A stretch of DNA of 64,000 nucleotides, from positions 1,178,001 through 1,242,000 of the forward strand of contig JARFIW010000139.1 in assembly GCA_036346225.1 (NCBI GenBank), given 5' to 3'. Positions 32,084-44,159 of this stretch are shown here, one piece after another (position 1 is the stretch's first letter; each line of letters begins with the position of its first letter). The notes under the pieces were generated by a model that had not been told where the DNA came from, ran no database searches, and worked only from the letters and a program-made list of their open reading frames with translations. This DNA comes from Platerodrilus igneus. Lineage: Eukaryota; Arthropoda; Insecta; Coleoptera; Lycidae. The position numbers and the translations under genes were made by a program.

Positions 32084-33412
32084 TGCTTTGGTGTTAACAA
32101 ATTTTATCAATACGTTTATGGTCGAGATTTCTATGTAGAAACAGATCACAAACCTCTAATTTCTATTTTTAAAAAGTCATTAAATCTTTGTCCGCCCAGG
32201 CTACAACGAATGAGGTTATCTCTTCAAAAATATAATATCAAACTAATTTACAAAAGTGGAAAGGATCTGTTAGTTGCAGATACCCTTTCAAGACTAAATA
32301 TGAGCAAAGAACTAAAAGATAATTTAGATTTAGAATTGCAGGTTTGCCTAATACAAAACAATATAAAAGTGACTGATGAAAGATTAAAGCAATTAATAAA
32401 AGCAACACAAAATGATGAAGAGTTATGCCAAATTAAAATGTACATACAAAATAATTGGCCACAAAAAATTAAACAAGTACCGAGTAGTATAAAACCATTT
32501 TATAAATTAAAAGAAACTATTACTCAATCTGCACAAGGGTTGATATATGTTGGTAACAGACTAATTATTCCAAATACTTGGAGAAACAAAATTTTATCAG
32601 ATATACACAGAGGTCATTTAGGAGCTCGAAAGTGTATAGCAAGAGCAAAAAATACAGTTTATTGGCCAAAAATTAATAATGATATAGAGGTACTTATAGA
32701 AAAATGTGAAATGTGCAATAAATACGCAAATTCAAAAAGAAAATTGCCCATGACTCTTCACAAAATAATAAAGAAACCCTGGCAAAAATTAGGAATGAAT
32801 ATATTTGAAACTCATGGTAAAAGTTTTTTAATAATAGTTGATTATTATTCAAAATATCCTGAAGTTATGGATTTGAATAACAATTTAACATCCGAAAATA
32901 TAATTAATAAATTAAAATCGGTTTTATCAAGACATGGGATTCCCAAAATAATCGTGAGTGATAGTGCAACTCAATGTCGAAGTGAAAAACTAAATGAATT
33001 TTCAACCATTTGGAATTTCAATATTATCAATAGTTCCCCGCATCATCAACAATCCAATGGATTTGCAGAACGAACTATACAAACCGTTAAAAAATTACTT
33101 AAAAAATGCTTAGACAATGATGAAGACATATATCTTGCACTTCTTGCCTATCGTAATACTCCTGTTTTAAACAGTAGCTTCTTGCCTGCGCAAATTCTAA
33201 TGTCTAGATATCTAAGAGATCACCTAATATTTGAAAATAAAAACCTCGTGCCAAAACCAATAAACAAAAAAATCTATAACAAACAACTGGACGTACAACA
33301 AACCTTTGCTAAAAATAACTACGATAAAAGATGTGTAGGTTTCAGACAAAATTTTTCAAAAATGATTTGGTATGGTTTCAAATGTTTCCAAAAGCACATG
33401 GCGAAAAGGTAA
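32075..33412 (+). CDS. RNase H end and integrase of the LTR retrotransposon
   Basis: The frame is nominally open from 32009, but protein similarity starts near 32075. After the RNase H end, the integrase zinc region shows HRGHLGARKC...YWPKI...CEMC (HHCC). The catalytic core has aspartate at codon 278 (VDYYSKYPE), aspartate at 318 (VSDSATQ) and glutamate at 354 (SNGFAERTIQ), counted from 32009. The 35-residue gap between the last two is the family's DD35E signature. A motif SPHHQQSNG precedes the glutamate. The frame ends early at 33412 because two further one-base offsets at A runs (near 33360 and 33390) move the C-terminus to the frame of 33372-33683. Confidence 0.9.
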   Translation, partial: LAICFGVNKFYQYVYGRDFYVETDHKPLISIFKKSLNLCPPRLQRMRLSLQKYNIKLIYKSGKDLLVADTLSRLNMSKELKDNLDLELQVCLIQNNIKVTDERLKQLIKATQNDEELCQIKMYIQNNWPQKIKQVPSSIKPFYKLKETITQSAQGLIYVGNRLIIPNTWRNKILSDIHRGHLGARKCIARAKNTVYWPKINNDIEVLIEKCEMCNKYANSKRKLPMTLHKIIKKPWQKLGMNIFETHGKSFLIIVDYYSKYPEVMDLNNNLTSENIINKLKSVLSRHGIPKIIVSDSATQCRSEKLNEFSTIWNFNIINSSPHHQQSNGFAERTIQTVKKLLKKCLDNDEDIYLALLAYRNTPVLNSSFLPAQILMSRYLRDHLIFENKNLVPKPINKKIYNKQLDVQQTFAKNNYDKRCVGFRQNFSKMIWYGFKCFQKHMAKR

Positions 33413-33683
33413 AATTGTAGAGAAAATCAGGGATAATACATTCAAAATTGTCAAGGAAGATGGAAAATGCATAATCAGAAATGAAATTTACATAAAGATC
33501 AGAAACACTAGTAATCATGACATGCACTTTTCACCTACCTATACAGCAGATTATGTCTTTAGTCCGAATGAAGTGAATAACGATAGTGTCACAGTGTATC
33601 CTGAAGAAAGTTGTAAAAGTGAAGTGCGCCAGAAACGTGAAATAAAATTACCTCGAAAATTTCAGGACTATGTTACTTATTAG
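33372..33683 (+). CDS. Integrase C-terminal tail of the LTR retrotransposon
   Basis: About 100 codons. The part from TWRKGKIVEKI onward looks like the tail that follows the Ty3/gypsy integrase core. It ends in a basic segment (RQKREIKLPRKFQDYVTY) and a stop 57 bp before the 3' LTR. It belongs with the preceding frame and is not a separate gene; the ATG at 33372 is probably not used. Confidence 0.75.
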   Translation: MVSNVSKSTWRKGKIVEKIRDNTFKIVKEDGKCIIRNEIYIKIRNTSNHDMHFSPTYTADYVFSPNEVNNDSVTVYPEESCKSEVRQKREIKLPRKFQDYVTY

Positions 33684-33730
33684 CAAGAGATTATTTAGTT
33701 AAAAATCATAATTAATTTTTATTTATTTAA

Positions 33731-33739
33731 TTGGGGAGA
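33731..33739 (+). promoter_or_regulatory. Polypurine tract
   Basis: TTGGGGAGA directly before the 3' LTR is the expected plus-strand primer site. Confidence 0.7.
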
Positions 33740-33887
33740 TGTTGGGTAGACAACACCAATTGTATCTTCTGTAAGTTGGGTTGCCTAACATCCTCACCAG
33801 CCTTATTGAATGTATGGCCTTATGTTTTAATTTTTAATAAAGCAATCTACGTATGGCTTCATTAGAGTACACTACAAACAATAATTA

Positions 33888-33890
<3 letters not shown>
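33740..33890 (+). repeat. 3' LTR
   Basis: 151 bp, identical to the 5' LTR except for one G/A difference near 33844. Confidence 0.95.

Positions 33891-33933
<43 letters not shown>
33891..33933. repeat. (TA)n microsatellite, right half of LTR-element target
   Basis: Begins with the CATAT duplication and continues the TA array interrupted by the LTR element. Confidence 0.95.
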
Positions 33934-33934
<1 letters not shown>

Positions 33935-36900
33935 TAAAGTCACAAACAAATGTGCCAATAATGCGGAAAAATTCGTAATATTTTTAGTAACAAACTCAGT
34001 TTAAATAGACTTACAGCAACAGATGTTGTACATTGAACGTTTAAAAGCTTAATGATATATGCTTTATTCTTAGTAAATAGATCGCATTATTAAACCTGCT
34101 TTTTGAAGTATCAACGTTGTAAACAACTATTAAGCAAATTTTTTAAAATACTGCTAGTTGAAGGAGCAAAAATACAACATTACTATTTCCTTTCAGCTAT
34201 TCACTTTTAAAATGATTTTAAAGATTTAAAGATTTTAAAAATAAAGAATTGAATTAGACCTCAACCATCCCTCTTATTCTTATACCGTCGCGTTTATACT
34301 CTAAAAGGGTTTTTTATTGGATTTTCTTTCGTCTTCTCAGTTGCACGTTGTTCTGTGTAGAAGAGCACAATTAATGCCATAGCAGATTCCGCCTTATAAA
34401 GCGTACATCAGCGTTAAGTAAACCGCATAAAATAATGCGAGGAATTAATTGGATTATTGCTAGTACAGATTAATTAAAAAATAAGTAATGGATTTGAAAA
34501 ATAGTTTGTTTTCCACAGTAGAGTTACAATTAGTGTCTAGGAATTAATAGATTGTCATGATTATCGTTTAGGAATCACACGTTTATAAAAGCAAGTTGCT
34601 TTATTTTTCAAATCGCACGTTTTCAATACAAATCGTACATTGTAGTTGTCTATATTTATTTAACACACGAAGCACTTTGAAACTATGACAATAGTTAGCA
34701 ATGCGTTGAAACGAAAGTTGTAAACTCACCCTGATGTGGACGGGTGACTACAAAATCCTTTAACTAAAACAAGTTGTTAAAAGAAAGGCAGTCTTCCCAC
34801 GTGGCTAGGTGTGATATTCTTGGGCAGGGCAATAAAAGATGTCCGCGGGTCTTCAAAATCTATACTTTATACAACACTCTCTACAACACTATAGAAACTA
34901 AAATTAGAACAACACTAAAGAGGACACCACCAAAATCTAGGCTTACAAAAAAACAAGATATAATGGGAACACTCGGAAATAATATCGCCTTCGCTATATA
35001 AACACAGTAGTCAAAAAGATATGCGGAACACCTGTATTAAAACAATATAGTTAAAGCATAGGAAAGATATAAGAGACGTGCTCTTACTACCTTGCTATTG
35101 CAAAAAAAAACATATAAAAATCATTTCCTGTAATAAAATTTTTTTTTTGTAACATACATAAATCAGATATGTAATTTAGCATCATCCGGTATTTAATTTA
35201 GAATAGCAAGTCTTATCATCGAAAATAGAATATACTAAACAAATATCAAGTTTTACGTGATAATCTTACATGCTTTCAAACGAAATTTGCTGGGTTTATC
35301 CAAGTTGCTAGTGACAACAGGTCGTTTAGAGTCGTGTAAATCGCACCTGTGACCCGAATACCATATTTGGGTTGTCGGTCGCATGCGAACAGGCTAATCT
35401 GGACACTTCCATGCGATTTGTTAAAGGAGTAGGATGGATTGCGGTCGAAACTTTGCGTATAAACGCTGTAAGGCCAAATCTTCTTGCATGATGGTCAATA
35501 GAAAGTTGCGCCATCCCAGGGTTTCAATAGTTAGTATAGATTAGTTACTTATCAGACTAATATTTTTTTTGTATTTCAGTGCAACAATTCAGAATTTAAC
35601 TAACTTACTGCCACTTATAGTATTCACTAAATATCTGTCGTTGCAATTAACTCCAAATATAATAATAATAAATTTTGCGAATTAAAATGTCGAATCGAAA
35701 GCGATGTTATGGTTGAATTCGATAGAAAATAACCTTAAGTTATTGTGAGATAACGTGAAAAGAGTAAACACCTGGTTTGAGATTAACATTGCTTTTAAGG
35801 TCAACCAGTCCAGAGCAGCAACAGATGTTGCCGGTCGACCACTTCTGAGGAGGTCGAATTCGCTTTATATTGAATGTATAGAAAGGGGTATGCGGTTTAT
35901 TTCCTTTTATGTTATTGAAAATCATGGGGATACGCTTCGTTTCTTGGAATTAAACATTTTAGTAAGGAATAACTTTTTTTCTAACGTGATATGTCAATTT
36001 CTATATAGTAAAAAAACTGTTCTTTTTATTTTTGTTGTAAACTGAAAATATTAAATTCCTTAAGTGATTGTGAACACAGAATTAAATTTTTATTAACAAT
36101 AGTCCAACTTTTAGTAGTAGATTTTTTTTAATTAAAACTATAGTACGTTTCTTAGCTTGTTAATATCGTAATTATGAAGTCGATCAGATCTTAGTGGAAT
36201 AAAACAATTTTGTAATGTTAAATATAATTAATACTGTCTCAACGTTAAATCATTTTGATAATTTATAAACAAGAAATTTATGAGGAATTGGAGCTTTATA
36301 TTCACACACTGTTAATTCTCAAATAGCTTCATAGGGGACATTTGCCAGAACTTGCTTTGTGTTGCAAAACTAATTATGATCCTTTTCATTACACAGTTCT
36401 CACTTTCTCGTAAATTCGATAATAATTGAAATTTATCAACAGAGTTAAATATTTATTTAAAAAGAGTTGCTTATTTTAGAGTGATCTATGACCCTATAAT
36501 TAATACTTCAAAATTAGAGTATTGGTGGATCATTTACATTCCAGTAAAGGTGATTTTGTATTTATTTGTGTCTAGGTGGAGAACTACAAACGGTGGTCGA
36601 GATTTAATTACCTATATAAATTTTCTTTTTAAGAATAAAGTATAAATGGCTAGTAAAACAATATGTTCTATCGTTGAGATTTATTTAGGAGTCGGTGGAA
36701 GAGGGGTTTTTTGTTTTTCTCAGGACTTTTGCTTTCGTTTTGTAATAGCTTAAACGCCGTGACGTCCTCCCTTTTAGTGTTTTGAGTGACGAAACAAAAT
36801 TGGCCCACAACCCTGTTTTATGCCAGAGCAATAAAAAAATGTTCAACGTTAGCCGTTTACCTTTTTTTCATAGCCACTTACCAACCAACTTCACCTGGGC

Positions 36901-38010
36901 TATCGTCATAATCAGGAAACCTCCATACAATAGGGATTACCATAGAAAAAAAACAATACACAGCCGCCGCCAACGTGAGACAACAGATCAGAAGAAATTT
37001 CGTTATATGTAAAATTACAATATTAGAGCTATTTAAGGGTTACGATAAGGCAAGGCTACAAAAGGGATTGTCGTTTTAGACTCTTACTAATATGAAACAA
37101 AATAGTATTACTCACCAAAAGTGATAGAAAATACTGTAAAATGATCACTAATAGGGCACCATCTATATCTCATCTATTTAGCAATATCGATTATGTCTAC
37201 ATACATTTGAACGCATTCAGTTTAAATTATTCATTTAATAAACTGTATCTTTTAGACTGAATAATTTCATTTACAAAATATATAACAAATATTCAGTCAA
37301 GATAAGGGCTTTCAGAAAACGGTAGCAAATATAATTATAGTGGAGTACACCTTCCTTACTAAATTCATATAAAACAGTAACTTTTTATTTAACTTAGTTA
37401 CAAGGCCCCTGTATATCAGATCTGTCTATTTGGATTCATAACCTTGTTGATACGAGTACTAGAATTTCATATTTCAAGTTAAAAATTTTACCGTTTGCAA
37501 GTTTTAGGTTAAACCTGTATTTCAAAGTTTAACAATTCCTTAAAATAAGGGTCAAAAGTTATACTAAATCATATCCAAGGGCATGAATTCACTTAACAAT
37601 CTACATAAGTTTCAAATAATAATTTTAAATATTTATTCGCTTGACCTGTGCAAGCAAATAGTTTTACGTCACAAATGTTACTTTAAACGAAAACATTGAT
37701 ATTTTCAGCGAAAATTCTGATTACACCTTAATATAAACAAATATTTGTTAGATTAACATTTACGTGTAAATGTGACATTGACCTCCATTTTCACATAAAA
37801 ACCAACAGGTGGCACAACAACAAGTATAAAGCTAATTGCTTACCTTGGACTGTTAAACAACTGATGAAAGTTCACAAGATAACACAAGCCAGCAATATGC
37901 TTCAAATCAAAACAAGCACACTTCCTACACAGGAACTATAAATGAAATTGAATATTTATGCTACTTTTCTTTACTCTTTGAAGATGATTTGCTAATTGAA
38001 TTTATTTCTC

Positions 38011-38012
<2 letters not shown>
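33934..38012. other. AT-rich stretch without recognised gene
   Basis: Short frames at 34774-35001, 35755-36045 and 36782-37012 have no recognisable motif. A more GC-rich segment lies at 35280-35540. 37830-38010 shares TTTGAAGATGATTT and a TTGCTTACCTT block with 25760-25830, so part of the dispersed repeat family is present here. Confidence 0.4.

Positions 38013-38061
<49 letters not shown>
38013..38061. repeat. (TA)n microsatellite
   Basis: About 23 TA units. Confidence 0.95.
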
Positions 38062-38064
<3 letters not shown>

Positions 38065-38446
38065 TGATTATTGCATGCATCTATTTAATAAATCACTCAC
38101 TGCTAGGTAAAAGAAAGTAACTAGGGTACGTGACCAAGAGAATGCTTTCACTGCTAATCAGTATTCAATTTTAGATCTTCTATAACAATAAAAATTAAGC
38201 AGTCCGAGAGAGATACATTAGAACTTCGTACCCTCAAACTTTAATAAAATTCCCAAAAATTGAATTGGATTTAGAATTGATCGATTTAATTATCCGTTTA
38301 TATTTTAGAAACATCTCTAAAATGAATACTTAAAGGACACCAACTGTACACCTGGATTGTGTTAGCAGAGGTTATATAAATCCTTGGGTAACAATATTTA
38401 TTTACGAAATGGAAAAATTCGAAACGTCATTTAGCCAAATTTAACA

Positions 38447-38610
38447 AGGAATAAAAAAGCGTCGCCGCAGATTCAAAACAACGAAGGCTGACGCTAGTAC
38501 ACTAGAGCTGAGATGGTTAAAACACTGGTGCATAAATTCAGAGTTTGTTGGTTCAAGTAAAGCAAAGGCTCTTATTTCAAGGATTTTCAGTTAAGGATTG
38601 AGTTTGATAC
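38447..38610 (+). mobile_element. tRNA-derived SINE, copy 1 (decayed)
   Basis: Aligns with 40683-40860: GGAATAAAAAAGCGTC, GGCTGACGCTAG, AGCTGAGATGGTTAAAACAC (box A region), GTTGGTTCAAG (box B region), and TTATTTCAAGGATTTTCAGTT. The tRNA-like head is more degraded than in copy 2. Confidence 0.65.
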
Positions 38611-40204
38611 TATTAGAACCTCTTTTTGCAAGTTTGTTTCACATTTTCAACTTAATTATGTGTGTTCCATGAGGTCCTCAGACGCAGTGATATAATGGTG
38701 TTACGTTGCTTTTTGAAATGGAGTGATTCTGCATTAATTTGCAACTACCTTAATTAAAAACGCAGATCTAAACCCATTTTATGTTATTCTCAAATTATGC
38801 AAGCTTAACAAGTTCAATAAATACGTATTAAACCGTCCTGTATAAAGATTTCTCTCAGTACGTAGAATATATTCTTCACCGCATTTATAAATTCTTTGAA
38901 ATGTCTGCTGGTCGTTAAAACCGCTTCTAATAGGTTCTTTGGAAAGATTAAAACTTTTCTCTCATTTAAATACTTTAATTGGGTTGGTTTCCTTGCTCTT
39001 TTGCAGTGAAATTCTATTTTGTTATCTGCACGCGTTCGGTCGCTCAAGTTTTATGGATAATAATATCGACCTCCTAATTAAAATCATTCGTGGAATCCCC
39101 GTAGAGTGAATCGATAATAATACAAACTTCTATTCTTTTCTAAAAATTAGGCAAATGGCTGTTTTTGGTCGTGTGCCTAATTGCATACTCGCTTAGATGT
39201 TTTAAAATATATTTTGCTTCCCCATGCGAATAACGAAATTCCGTGGAATCGATAATCGTATTTTGCTTTCTTTATTGCTTGCATTCTACGAACATTTCGC
39301 GTTGTTGTCTGGTATATATTTTTGCTTGCTTTCGTAGAATATTGAATATTCTATTACTGGGAATGGTTTTATGTTACTTACCTCTGTCTTTTTCAAGCTG
39401 TATAAACAAAAGTTCAACTTTTGAAAGGCTCTCTTATTCATTCGACTCCACTTACTTATCCGACTCTTCTGTATATAATTCTATACAACGTCCTTTGAGC
39501 GTTGTCAAGTTGCGATTTTAAAATGCGTTATGTGCAAGTGTAGTTAAATTGTTGGTTTAAGCTGCCAGCCGTAGACAAATGCAGCCTGCTTTTCCTCGTC
39601 AAAGATGGTACCAGATAGAAGCCGATATCTCAAAGTACAGTGAATTAATCTATTTGCTTTATTTGTGTTGTTGTTTTGGAAGATAGACACCTCTTTTTGG
39701 TTGATTCCGCATTAAATTGCAGACTATACGCTACCAAATTCACACTCACAACGCGAACGATTATGTACATTATTTTTAAAGCTTACGTTAAAGCACTTTC
39801 TACTGTTTACTTTTTTGTATAAATTAATGTTAACGTCAGCAACTTGCTTTTCAAAATTAAATGTTACGTTCTTAAATATTACGAGGTGCCTTTCCAAAGC
39901 AGATGTTACTGCATAATTTTTTTTATTTTTTGTACATATTTAGGGCTGGAACATGTTGTAAGTATTCCTGCATGTATATATGTACCTATTATTTAGATAA
40001 TAAGAATGTATTCTCGATATTTTAAAATGTTTAGGTTTATACGTAAATGTGTATTTGACGTACGTAAATATTCTTTTGGTACTGTATGTTCTATTTACAC
40101 GTTGTAGTATAGTTTTTTTACTGTGGTTTTTTATTTTTTTCTTTCTATATCATCCAACCCACTCTACAACGGTTTTGAGCTTGCCTGAACTCTAATTCTT
40201 TTGG

Positions 40205-40660
40205 AGTTAGATTTTACCATTCTGTCCCTGTTTTTGTTAAAATATTCGGTGTAGGCGATTTTTCTACTTACTTTAATGCTTTCTTTCTTGTCTGCATGAA
40301 AAACCGTAACCTGAAATTGGGAATATCCAACGTGGGGCTCCGATTTTCGAAACCTTTTTTTTTATTAATGTTGGCCCAGAGTTTCGAAACCGTTCTTTTC
40401 ACATAGCCTTGGATAAATATCCTTTGCTTCTACTTAACGGTGAGTTCGATTATTCTCTGGCAGCCTTTCTTTTACTTAATGTTGGCTACGATTTTCAAAA
40501 CCTTTCTGTTGTTCCTAAATTTGCTCGATTTCTCAAATTGTCCTTTTTTACTTATCGAGTTTGTCCCCGGTTTATTGCGATATTCGATGTAGGCGATTTT
40601 ATCTACTTACTTTGCTTTTTTCTTTATTGTCTGCACGCAATACCGTAACAACTTTCGAGA
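40205..40660. repeat. Diverged tandem duplication, period about 337 bp
   Basis: ATATTCGGTGTAGGCGATTT near 40242 recurs as ATATTCGATGTAGGCGATTT near 40580. Both are followed by ATCTACTTACTTT, TTGTCTGCA and ACCGTAAC. GATTTTCGAAACCTTT also recurs as GATTTTCAAAACCTTT. Open frames here are not convincing. Confidence 0.75.
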
Positions 40661-40682
40661 TACCCTTTAAGTACTTGAAAAT

Positions 40683-40860
40683 CGAATAAAAGAGCGTCAT
40701 ATTAGATTTGAAATAGCAGAGACTGACGTTACGGACTCAGCTCAGTTGGTTAGAATGTTGAACTGGAAATCGAGAAGTCGTTGATTCGAATTTAGCTGAA
40801 GTGCTTATTTCAACGATTTTCAATTACGAGTTGGATATTAAGGCGTAATTTTTAACAAGC
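40683..40860 (+). mobile_element. tRNA-derived SINE, copy 2
   Basis: The head has a box A, CAGCTCAGTTGGTTAGA, near 40739 and a box B-like GTTGATTCGAA near 40782, the spacing of a tRNA promoter. It is followed by a body shared with 38447-38610. RNA polymerase III transcription would be expected of an intact relative. Confidence 0.7.
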
Positions 40861-41295
40861 TAGAATTACACGCACGCGCATACGTATACGCAAACATGCC
40901 CTTCCACCAAACTCTTACTGTACCACTGTCTTAATTTAGTTCACCTTCACAGCGAATTCAAACTCACTTTAAACCTTGACCCATATTCCCCAATACCTAA
41001 GGTTATTCCTCTTGTCTAGCTACCATAGAATGAATTAAATTAAATTAAATTAAATGAATTCCTACAAGAGATCCTCCACACCAAGCCACCTATTTCCACA
41101 CATAACTGCGATAAACAAGACCAAACTGCATCAGAGCTCTTCGTCGCCTTTACTCTCGACGAGAATCTTATACAGGCGGGACATAAGAAATTAGGCGTAA
41201 AAACAAATTTTGAGTTTCAAAATGCCATATAGTTTTATCTGATTCCTTAGAATGTACAGAAAAAGTCAATAACCAGAATATAGTTCAAATTTTCT

Positions 41296-41500
41296 AAATA
41301 GACAAACAAACAAGAAACGCAAACGCACGCACAGCACGCACGCACACATGTATACATACACACATAAATAGAAAAGATAGTCTACGTACAACCACACACA
41401 TATACAAAGACGCACACACAGACACACACACACACACACACAGACACACACACAGATACACACAGACACACGCACACGCACACAGACGCACACATGCTTT
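41296..41500. repeat. CA-rich simple repeat
   Basis: Imperfect (CA)n with CGCA and GACA interruptions. Cysteine/valine frames across it are artefacts. Confidence 0.95.
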
Positions 41501-41520
41501 TTAAAATTGCACCTAGCCAT

Positions 41521-42184
41521 AAAATTTCATAAATTTGAAAATAAGTAATTACAGTGTAATGTATGGGCGTTACAGTTTATAAGAATCGGATGAAAAAAGA
41601 AGAAAAGCAATCTAAAACGGACAATTTAATATTAATATACCATATAAATTCTAATTTTACGAAATTGTGTTCAGTTAGCAAGACATCAATAAATTTTAAC
41701 AACTTGAGTGGTTTAGTTCCCAAAAGGATTAAGAGAAATACAAAACAAACCACAGCAAATGTACAGGAAGTATTTAATAATTTGTTATTTCTATTGAAAT
41801 CATAAATACATATGGAAACGAAACTCAGGTTCAAAAATTATTTTAAACCACAAAAGTGTAAACCAAATATTTACAATTTCAAATTTTCGTAGCAAAATCA
41901 TGTCATTTTAAGAAAGCTTTAGAATTATGTGGTAAATAACAGTAAAGCGACTAATTGGCATGTTCCATATCATAATTATTCCAAATATAGAAGAGTTTTT
42001 ACAAATTTTATTAAAATAAATTAGAATTAATGTTAAAAGGATACACAATAATTATAATACAAAGTAAGTCCAGAAAACCGCCTATTAGTATTTGGACAAA
42101 GTAATAATTATTTAGATATAAACAGACGCTTAGTAGTGAAACTTATCATTATCAAGTTTTAGACGATTAATTAGATCATCCAAT
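41521..42184. other. AT-rich stretch, nothing recognised
   Basis: 80- and 85-codon frames overlap on opposite strands at 41563-41834 with no motif. Confidence 0.4.
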
Positions 42185-42375
42185 GCAATGTGTGTGTGCG
42201 AGTGTGCGTGTGCGTGTGCATGTTCATGTGCGTGTGCTTGTGCGTATGCGTGTGTGTACGTGTGCGTGTGTGTGCGTGCGTGTGCGTGTATGTGTGAGTG
42301 TGTGTGTAGGTGTGCGTGTGCGTGTGCGTGTGCGTGTGCGTATGCGTGTGCGTGTGAGTGTGTGTTTTGTGTGTG
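42185..42375. repeat. GTGCGT-rich simple repeat
   Basis: Alternating purine/pyrimidine tract, (GTGTGC)n-like, about 190 bp. This is a sequence type prone to Z-DNA. Confidence 0.95.
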
Positions 42376-42984
42376 TTGATATTTCTTGATAATATAATAT
42401 AAAAGAATTTCTTTTATTGGGAGGTCATTTATTAACATTAATTCTTTTTCTTTTTTTAAATTAATATAAAATACAAAACATTACGTGTTTCGGTTATTAT
42501 AAACCTTGGTCACATGTAATTAAAATATCTTAAACTTACTTGATAACATTAATTTTAAAGACATTTGCATGGTGTAAGTAAGTAATAACAAATAGCTAGA
42601 CTAATCAATTTTATTAAATGTAGCCTAGGCAAGTTGGAAACCAGTTATCAATAACATAAGTGTTTTCCATAGTGATATGAATTTATATTAATTACATTAT
42701 ACTTTTTTTAGTAAATAAATTTAAACTATTTTCTGAATGTTAGAATAGGTACATTTTTTTAAATGATTTACTTGATATATTATACTTCTTGCTGGCGGCA
42801 TAAAAACTCGACGCACCATTCAAAATTTCATTTGCAGCATTTTTTAGAGTGTCTTTAGTGTATGATTTATTGTTTGCTTACAACATCTTCCTAAGAAGAC
42901 TATGGTATAACTAAGCTAAACGTGAAAAATTTACTCCTTTATATACAGAAAGATTTGTGTGATGGTTTTACAAAATATGATCAT
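42376..42984. other. AT-rich stretch with a hammerhead-like remnant
   Basis: Minus strand 42522-42484 has GGTT-TATAAT-AACC, GAAA and CACGTAATG in hammerhead order. GTGACCA stands where CTGATGA is required, so the core is lost. It may be an old Penelope-type terminal repeat. Nothing else is seen. Confidence 0.35.
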
Positions 42985-43240
42985 TTGAGTGTCCGGACAT
43001 GACGGCTGTCGTGGCGCGCTGGCTTCGTGGCGTAGTTGGTATGCGTGTGATTACTATGCCCTAGGTTCCCGGTTCGAATCCCGACACGGTCCGCTTGAAA
43101 AATGTTAGGCGGGCATATTTCACAAAAATACGCCCTCGTTCGGATGAGAGGTAAAATGGAGGTCCCGTGTGTGAGTGTTGTCACGCACGTTTACCAAACA
43201 AGGTTATCGTAGGTCTGAGACTGAATTGTGTGTGCAACAT
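42985..43240 (+). mobile_element. tRNA-derived SINE with intact pol III boxes
   Basis: Box A TGGCGTAGTTGG at 43028 and box B GGTTCGAATCC at 43071 match the tRNA promoter consensus at tRNA-like spacing. The cloverleaf is poor (the T-stem does not pair well), so it is not a functional tRNA. The body that follows contains a TGGAGGTCCCGTGTGTGAG block and CACGCACGTTTA, reminiscent from memory of arthropod SINE bodies. It is of a different family from the SINE pair at 38.4 and 40.7 kb. Confidence 0.75.
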
Positions 43241-44159
43241 AGACTTTGAACCTGTTATTTTCTTGTATTTTTAGTTTATCAGATAAGGTTAGCACTTAAA
43301 GTAATAAGAAATTGCGCATGGGCAACTGGTAGTGCATAATATAACAGAGAACATTTTGGAATCCTTGTTGTCGAAATATCTTTGAGTTGATTAGACGTAC
43401 GATTTAAAATATCGTAAGCGTTGTAAATTTAATTATATTGTGCTATACAAAGTTAAACGTTGCGTAGGTGAGACCAATAGAACTGCTTGTTATAGGTAAG
43501 TGAAAAGAAAGATATGTAAATTTTCATTAACGCTGCTCGACCAAATTTGGAGAAAGTGCTACATTATCAACCGATATTTGTTAAGCATTGTTTAATTGTA
43601 AGACTCAAAACTTTAACAACTGGAACTTTGAAATTTGTTTGTATTCTCGATGTATTGAAATTCTAGAATATTTAGTTTATCAGATAAAGTTGTCATAAGA
43701 CGGTCAAAAATTGAAAACTTGAACGTTGAACTTAAATTTCTCTCGAGTCTTGCGATTCATGTTTCTAGAGACATTTACTAATAATTATTGTAATCCTTAT
43801 ATTGAATACCGACTTAAAATTAAACTTTATGCTAATGATTGGGTTTATGGCTAGTTAGTAGAGGACCGAATTCTTTTGCCACCTACCATATAAAGAAAAT
43901 CGCAAATAAGTCATGTAAGATGGCAATCTTTAGTTTACTTTAACGTCCGCGAAAAATTGTAAATATAACTGCCATATGGTACATAAAGGTGGTTTAAGAT
44001 ATTCGTTTAGTACCCAAGATGTTTCCAGGTAAGTGAAAACTTTAGTTATACAATGAAAGATGCAGGTATAGGATGCTGTTTGTAACCTTTTTACTTTTAA
44101 AAATATTGTAATTAAAATTTGTACACGGCTCAAAGTTGTTCACCTGGAACCTCGATTTA
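43241..44159. other. AT-rich stretch, nothing recognised
   Basis: TTTAGTTTATCAGATAA occurs at 43270 and 43672, suggesting a diverged 400-bp duplication. No gene. Confidence 0.4.

Larger units (their letters stand above)
29427..33890 (+). mobile_element. Complete Ty3/gypsy LTR retrotransposon, 4464 bp
   Basis: The two 151-bp LTRs (29427-29577 and 33740-33890) begin TGTTGGG and end TTAACA. They differ at one base (AGCAGTCTA versus AGCAATCTA). A 5-bp target duplication CATAT flanks the element. After the 5' LTR comes TGGCGCTGCGTAG, the start of a primer-binding site; before the 3' LTR is a purine tract, TTGGGGAGA. Domains run gag, zinc knuckles, protease, RT, RNase H, integrase, which is the Ty3/gypsy order. 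No envelope frame is present. One LTR difference in 151 bp indicates a recent insertion. The coding part is split by single-base frame offsets described under its frames. Confidence 0.95.

Noticed and set aside
41266..42438. Cysteine/valine-rich or histidine/alanine-rich open frames over 80 codons
   Set aside because: They are translations of CA/GT simple repeats on either strand.
43015..43090. tRNA gene
   Set aside because: Both promoter boxes fit, but the T-stem and acceptor stem do not pair properly and a SINE body follows directly.
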